Shown: piece after piece, positions 58,538 through 64,000 of the stretch | How the letters are laid out: each line of letters starts with the position of its first letter | Position numbering within the stretch: position 1 is the stretch's first letter | DNA from: Lunularia cruciata | Lineage: Eukaryota; Streptophyta; Marchantiopsida; Lunulariales; Lunulariaceae | Length of the DNA stretch: 64,000 nt | Reading direction: 5' to 3' | Assembly (NCBI GenBank): GCA_948567375.1 | Contig: OX419758.1 | Span: 62,749,001-62,813,000 of the forward strand | Translations under genes and position numbers: made by a program | The notes under the pieces: generated by a model | Databases searched by the model: none | The model's input: the letters and a program-made list of their open reading frames with translations, nothing else | Told to the model about the DNA's origin: nothing

Positions 58538-61117
58538 TCAACTAACAGTTGGGGTGCTACGACAGCAAACCATTCGGGAAATTAGCATGGAGATGGCAGA
58601 TTGCTTGCCGAGTTGATGTGACAGATCGTCACGTGGCGACCTTCTCACATCCACAGATTCACTAGCACTTGACCAATCACTCGCTAGTGAGTCCGAATAA
58701 GTCGAGCTACTCCTCATCATCAGGGATTGCTTCATATGCTCCAGAGACTCCGGCACCACATCTGGAGCTTCCTCGAGGTCATCGACAGCTTCCAGAGACG
58801 AAGAGGCGAACAACGGATTCCATTCGGAAGAATGAGAGTCATCATGATCTGTAGCCTCCTCTTCGAACGTGATGTTGTCGTAGAGTTTGTTAGCCGGGGG
58901 GCTTCGGCTGATGAATTGCTGCAGGCCTCTCTGATGGGAGTCCCCTCCTCCCGCTGCAGAACTGTGATTATTGTTCTCTCCTCCGCCTGTTGTAGCAGGT
59001 GGAAGTGGTTGGGACTGAGAATGCTCAGATCCTGCATGGCTGTGCTCTCGGGATCTAGACTTGGTGGAACTTTTCGATGATCTATCCGACTCTGCGGAAC
59101 CGGTAGGCACCTTTGCGCAGCTCAGAACGGACAGGATTGTCCATCCTGTTGAGACCGAGGTCTTTGTGGGAATTCGGTTGGATCCATGGCTACTGCTTCG
59201 GTTTGAATTCCGAGACTTGTTTCTGAGTGGCGGATTGCAATCTCCACTTCCGGAACTCGTACTCGTTGGGAAAACTCGCAGCATGCCGCTGCTGGTTCGT
59301 CGCCGACGTTGGCCCTGCTGGTTTGCAGCCGGGTAGGAGTTGATGGGCAGCCCGATTAGCGTCCCAAGGCTGATACTCTTGTCCTGGAAAAACGACCTCG
59401 TCGACTACACATGAACACCATAGTTCACACTGATCAGAACAAAAGCAAGCTCCCTTATTCTCCTCCAGGACTCATTTTTCATAGCTCATCATTGTCTAAC
59501 GATCGCTCAGTATCAAACCTTCGCAGAAATTTGGCCAAATGGCTCTCGACCGACATCGCCCAATGACATAACTGAAAATCGTCATATCATTTCCATCAGT
59601 ATCAGAACCTGGGAGAATTTGATCGAATAGCTCATCTATTGTCATAACAGAAGCGAGAAATATGAATTGCTTTCCGTATCAAACCTTCGAAGGATTTGAC
59701 CAATGGCTCAGCCCATTACACAACAGCAACGGGGAGTTGCATGTCTCGGGTGAAAATTGAGTAAAAGATCGGTGAATTTGATGTGGGAACGTGAGAGCTA
59801 TAGCTGCATGCATCTATATCTCTTAGATGAGCGTGGGATCCATGGAGATGATGTTTATTACCTCAGTGTCGAGACTTGAGGAATTTGAGCTATAAGTCGG
59901 GGAATCGTCAAGGTGAGGTTCTCTAGGCCATTGCAAGTCTTCCTGCGTAAGACGGAGTCTCAGTCCCAGCGGCCATCCGGTTGTATCATGTCCGAGACCC
60001 AAGGGCCAGCCAACAGCCATGCCAGCTTCCTGCGTGCACCACACGAGCATTTTTCTCGTAAAGTTAGTCTCCCTCACATTGAGTTCTGCTTAGCATTCAT
60101 CAACGTTTCCGCTCTTGCATTATCCGCCAATTAAAAAAATGCAACCTCCCCACATACTGGAACTCAGCATTGGAATATGTGACACCCAAAGGTCGTTTAG
60201 TTCCTTCTTAAAGAATTTGGACCTGGGCCAAAAGACAATGGGAGAATAATCTTGCAATTTTCAACCTCCCGCTCAGAGAATGGATTTAAGCTAGCGATGA
60301 AAATCGTTATGCTGGTGGACAGAGGATAGCTTGTCAGTGACTACTGTCGAGATTTCCGGAAGTTGTAATGCACTAGCTTTCGGCAATCAAATCTGCGACT
60401 GCCCCCTCTTATTCTTCACTAGAGAAAGGTCGTCCTCATGAAATCCTTGATATCATCTTTCGAACGATTTATCCTGTAATGATCCTCATTTGATAGTTCA
60501 ATCCGAGTCCGCACTAAGGACTGGTTTTGCAGTGACCTCACCACCTTCCTTATTTGCACCATCTTCTCCGGTTGTGCACGTCGGAGCCAACATAAACACA
60601 GGCATAATCCAATCTCTTCAATTCCACCGGCCTGCGGTAGTGCGAGTACTACTCCTCATCGGTCCGAGTAATGTACGCAAACTTCTATCCCCAAAATCTG
60701 AATTCCCCACGTGTCCGTGCCCAAATTTTCCAAATTTGCAGGAATGTACTCTAAAATATCTCCCTTCTGCAAATGTGGGTTGAACTGTCCTCCAATGTGC
60801 TGCTGCAACTGTATTTTCCCCGGTGGTTCTAGACACTTTATGCTTAAACTGGATCCGAAGATAAGATCTGGAGAGAAAGAGAGAACGAGAGAAATTACCT
60901 GCACAATCATCCTGAAAGTCAAACCCGCTTGTAGTTTGGTAACGCTAACTAAAGAATCCTGTCTGTCTGCAAATTGGCTGGAGCGTCTCGTCTGGAAGCC
61001 CACTGTAACAGGTCGACAGAAGAAACGTCCACCCCAACCCGTGGACTCTAAAACTGGCTGATAGCAATCTCGGGTCCCTAGCAATTCGGTTGGAACGAGA
61101 TCGCCACCAGCATGCAC
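58538..61117 (-). CDS. Uncharacterised plant protein with GWPLGL and LDTES motifs
   Basis: Function is unknown. Three exons join in frame on the minus strand: 61117-60899, 60029-59862 and 59404-58538, giving 417 residues. A second in-frame ATG at 60910 would give 348. The first is chosen because the frame stays open from a pyrimidine-rich leader (about 61,200), but the shorter form is a real alternative. Exon 2 has two GWPLGL motifs nine residues apart and ends SSSLDTE. Exon 3 continues STRSFFQDKSISLGTLIGLP. From memory, uncharacterised flowering-plant proteins share a GWPLGL motif plus an LDTESTGSFF-D-S-LGxLIG block, so the splice between exons 2 and 3 is well supported. The remainder is low-complexity: a Ser/Arg-rich stretch, a Gly/Asn/Ser-rich stretch, an acidic part (NITFEEEATDHDDSHSSEWN) and a Ser-rich C-terminus ending MVCCRSTPTVS. 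No membrane segment or enzyme motif is visible. It may be a disordered regulatory protein. Confidence 0.75.
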
Positions 61118-61240
61118 GTCTCAAAACACCCCGAAAAAGCTTTCCAATGAAACAACTGCAGTAGCTATGAAGGAGCGAGAGAGGGAGAGAGCGATAGAAG
61201 AAGTCTAGAATGCTGATGATTAAGACTTGAGCAATCCAAG
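61118..61240 (-). promoter_or_regulatory. Pyrimidine-rich leader of the minus-strand gene
   Basis: On the minus strand, about 61,155-61,200 reads as a CTCTCTCCCTCTCTCGCTCC tract, typical of plant transcription starts and leaders. The first ATG downstream is at 61,117. No TATA box was recognised. Confidence 0.4.
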
Positions 61241-62840
61241 GGTTGGGCGAGTTTAATGCTAATGGGATTCGGCCGTAGAGGCCTACACCCACTCTCTGCC
61301 TGACCACAAGCAAGCGAGAGATTGCTGCTCCGTAGAGAAGAACCGGAGATGTTTTGTAAGAAAAGCAAACACCTCTGCGTCACGGACAATCGATGAATAT
61401 TGAAATTGAAGCAAATAGAGGTTTCAGGAAAATTCCTCCATCACATCGATCAATCGGTCCCTTCGCAACCCGGTGGGGACGGACGTCGTCCTTAGCTAGG
61501 ACCACCACTACCCGGCCCCGCCAACCGGCCGGCCGCAGCACCAGACCAGCCGTCCCACAAGTGCAGAACTAAGCTAAGCTGAGCAAGTGTGTCTCACCTT
61601 GTGCCTTGTCCTTCGCCGACGCCTCCGCTAAACTCATCGCCCCACTCAAGACAAGACATACTTTCGTCCTAAAGTCACTCCTCAAGCTCCCCCGAGTTGT
61701 AAGTAAAGTGTGCTTTACTGGATGTACTTTGTCTGCTTCTTCTCTCTTGCAGTTATAACTCCAACCTCGACTCCGCGTTTGCCGTTGCTGCGTTCTCCTG
61801 GTTCTCTCCCTGTGTAACTGTGAGTTGCTACTATCAGTTAGAAGCATGTCCTGAACGTACCTGTTCAGTCGGTCATCTCTTCTCGGGTAAGGCCCGATAG
61901 AACCCGCAGTGTGACCTGTCTCGCAGGAGATTGTTGCACTGGCCAAATCACGTTTTGTAGAACAATCGTTGAAGTACGCAGGGAAGGGGGAATATGATTG
62001 GAGTTTGTTACTCTTTTCTGATTTTCTGAATTATCATCTTCACAAATTGCAAGAGAAAGCCCAAATCAGACTCCAGACGGAATGAGATCTGGCGTGTTAA
62101 CATATCCTTCTTATATTCTCAAGTAGAATGAACAGAAATAGAATGGAAGCGTTTTGTTTCCGTTGTGAGCTGAATGCCTGTAAAGATGATTGTCATTCTA
62201 CATAAAGGAGCATCATCACCATATGTGATCATGTGTAGTTCCTTTTAAACCCATATTAGACCATATTAAACAATATACTATGCTGCTGAGGTAAATGTAT
62301 TTTAGTTTATAACCAAGAGCCTCAATCTTTACACATCCCATTGATAGACTAGAACATAAACATGGATCCTGGTCCACCGAACTTGAAATGGTTCCACATT
62401 GGTACTGCTATCGGCAATGAAGCGGTGCGGGAAGGTTTTGGGTAACGGTGGGTTTGATAGCTCAATCACTTTTATTAACTTGTTAGATGATGAGTTATTT
62501 CTAATTTTTTGAGAGAGAAATCCACATGACATTGTAACTTCTGTATGTTTTCCTTCTTGTGGGTCGTAGTGAAGATCACAGAAACGATTGTCCACTTGCT
62601 CATGGCGATTTGACATCTCCATCCGAAAATAACTTGGCGGTACTAAAGGTCTTTCTCTCTCACCAAGGTGTTACAATTGGAGCTCGACTCCAGAAGAAGC
62701 GCCTAAGAGTGAGGCAAAGGAAGTCGAATCTCCAGAACTCTCATATCTAAATCGGGACTCGGACCCGGGTATAATTCACATTGTGGGTCCTCCTATCGCG
62801 TCCAGCACAGCCCAGATTTATCGAGTCTGCTCGTGGGTAA
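61241..62840. other. Intergenic, nothing recognised
   Basis: A GC-rich stretch (61.47-61.56 kb, CGGCCGGCCG) lies upstream of the minus-strand gene and may belong to its promoter. Short frames have no recognisable domains. Confidence 0.35.
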
Positions 62841-63109
62841 CATAGTATAAAGCAGCAGGAGCTGACTCACTACACTTGCAAATGCTCTTCATCTATTGGA
62901 CAGGGCCCCCGATCTTCTGAGGAGAGATGGATCCGAACAGTATTGACATCAGCCTGCCACTGCAGTTCTGGACACATAAATTTCGCCAGCGAGGAAGAGA
63001 GAGAGCACATAGCACCCACAGCACCAGCTGCATTCACATCCTTCTCGACTCACGTTGTATACAGTGTTTCAATCAGAAGTTTAGTAGTATATTTCATACC
63101 TGGACCTGA
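62841..63109 (+). promoter_or_regulatory. Possible promoter and start of a small unrecognised gene
   Basis: AGTATAAAGCAG (about 62,847) is a TATA-box-like sequence. About 80 bp downstream, GAGAGATGGATCCG opens a 60-codon frame (ATG at 62,928) with no recognisable domain. An overlapping frame ends at about 63,131. Both are too short to support a gene, and no further exons were found before the window ends. Confidence 0.2.
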
Positions 63110-63416
63110 CACTGATCCTTCCTTTCAATAGGTACAAAGTTAATGGTTGATCCAATTAAATCCCGCTCCCTGTCCTTATTGGCTCGGAGAGACGGAGGTT
63201 GGAGACAACTTTCACGTCCCTGCTCTCGTAAGACTGCATATTCGTATCCACAAAATGAATCCAGGAGAAATTACACGAACCAGTTCAAGCATCTCATTTT
63301 AAGCATCCACTCGTGACGTGAAATTTTCCATAACCGACATGGTCCGGACTCAGTAGAGTCTCGCCTAGTCCAACGGAATGTGCCTTATTTATAATGTCCT
63401 CTCGATCACCAGGTTA

Positions 63417-63850
63417 CCTGTTGGAAAGATGCCAATGTGAAAGATCGATGGGATTCTTAGTCTAGTTGAAAGTATATTAATTAGATTAGATTCGGAAATT
63501 CAGGTGAAGAAGACTGCGATTAGAAGAAGAGGACTTAACGAAGGAGAACAAGATTATACTGGTACGTCAAGGACAAGATATCTTGACATAGACTGTTTGT
63601 TTTCCTTCTGGATTTTGGATTGACTATTGAAATCCTGTTGGAAAGATGCCAATGTGAAAGATCGATGGGATTCTTAGTCTAATTGAAAGTATATTAATTA
63701 GATTAGATTCGGAAATTCAGGTGAAGAAGACTGCGATTAGAAGAAGAGGACTTAACGAAGGAGAACAAGATTATACTGGTACGTCAAGGACAAGATATCT
63801 TGACATAGACTGTTTGTTTTCCTTCTGGATTTTGGATTGACTATTGAAAT
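63417..63850. repeat. 217-bp tandem duplication, nearly perfect
   Basis: The unit at 63417-63633 repeats immediately at 63634-63850. The only difference seen is G at 63465 against A at 63682. CCTG stands at each junction (63417, 63634 and just after 63850), giving short microhomology. The unit has no open frame of note. It begins close to TGTTGGAAAG, a start seen in some LTRs, but no matching CA end was found. Confidence 0.95.
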
Positions 63851-64000
63851 CCCTGGATGCTTCACCTGATGTAAGTGATCCACCCGCATAGATAGAGAAA
63901 GCCCACTATGTAGCCCAGCGAGGAGGCTTAGGATAAGGAATTATACTATCCCAATTTCTAGTCCAAGGAATAGCTGATGAAGAGCACGTTGACGGTGACT

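Noticed and set aside
63417-63850. 217-bp repeats as LTRs of a retrotransposon
   Set aside because: The copies directly abut with no internal region, and no CA terminus or flanking target duplication was seen.

Overview
This is nuclear DNA from a land plant, probably a non-seed plant such as a moss or a close ally. All three host genes are spliced with GT-AG introns, and two belong to recognisable plant families: an MO25 scaffold and a PAS-containing hybrid histidine kinase of a type I associate with bryophytes. I cannot name the species. Three host genes and one intact transposase gene occupy roughly 15 kb of the 64 kb. The rest is AT-rich intergenic DNA with decayed transposable elements, tandem duplications and fold-back sequences.

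Layout. 1-12 kb is transposon debris: a decayed pogo/Tigger-like transposase (2-860), the 3' end of a LINE-like retroelement (1741-2665), short tails of that retroelement, and direct and tandem repeats. 12.8-17.8 kb holds a complete 11-exon MO25 gene (+ strand, 341 residues). 18-38 kb is gene-poor and contains a 360-bp MITE-like element, a diverged tandem array at 29.4-30.6 kb and more retroelement tails. 38,969-41,046 is a complete pogo/Tigger-like DNA transposon with 18-bp terminal inverted repeats, TA target duplication and an intact two-exon 526-residue transposase. A perfect 33-bp stem-loop follows at 41.4 kb. 46.7-52.9 kb holds a complete 10-exon hybrid histidine kinase gene (+ strand, 1098 residues). 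58.5-61.1 kb holds a minus-strand, three-exon gene for an uncharacterised plant protein with GWPLGL and LDTES motifs. The window ends with a nearly perfect 217-bp tandem duplication.

The host genes do not form an operon or an obvious pathway. MO25 is a kinase scaffold and the histidine kinase is a phosphorelay sensor, so both are signalling proteins, but nothing in the sequence links them.

The most interesting observation is that about ten short dispersed repeats are 5'-truncated copies of the 3' end of one retroelement. In the longest copy the tail directly follows the retroelement reading frame, whose stop codon sits in a small GGGGCTTAGCCCC hairpin. Three short copies are flanked by 16-19 bp target-site duplications, one of them around an insertion of only 47 bp. 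Exon coordinates below were assembled by hand from splice signals, reading-frame continuity and family resemblance; no alignment or transcript evidence was available.
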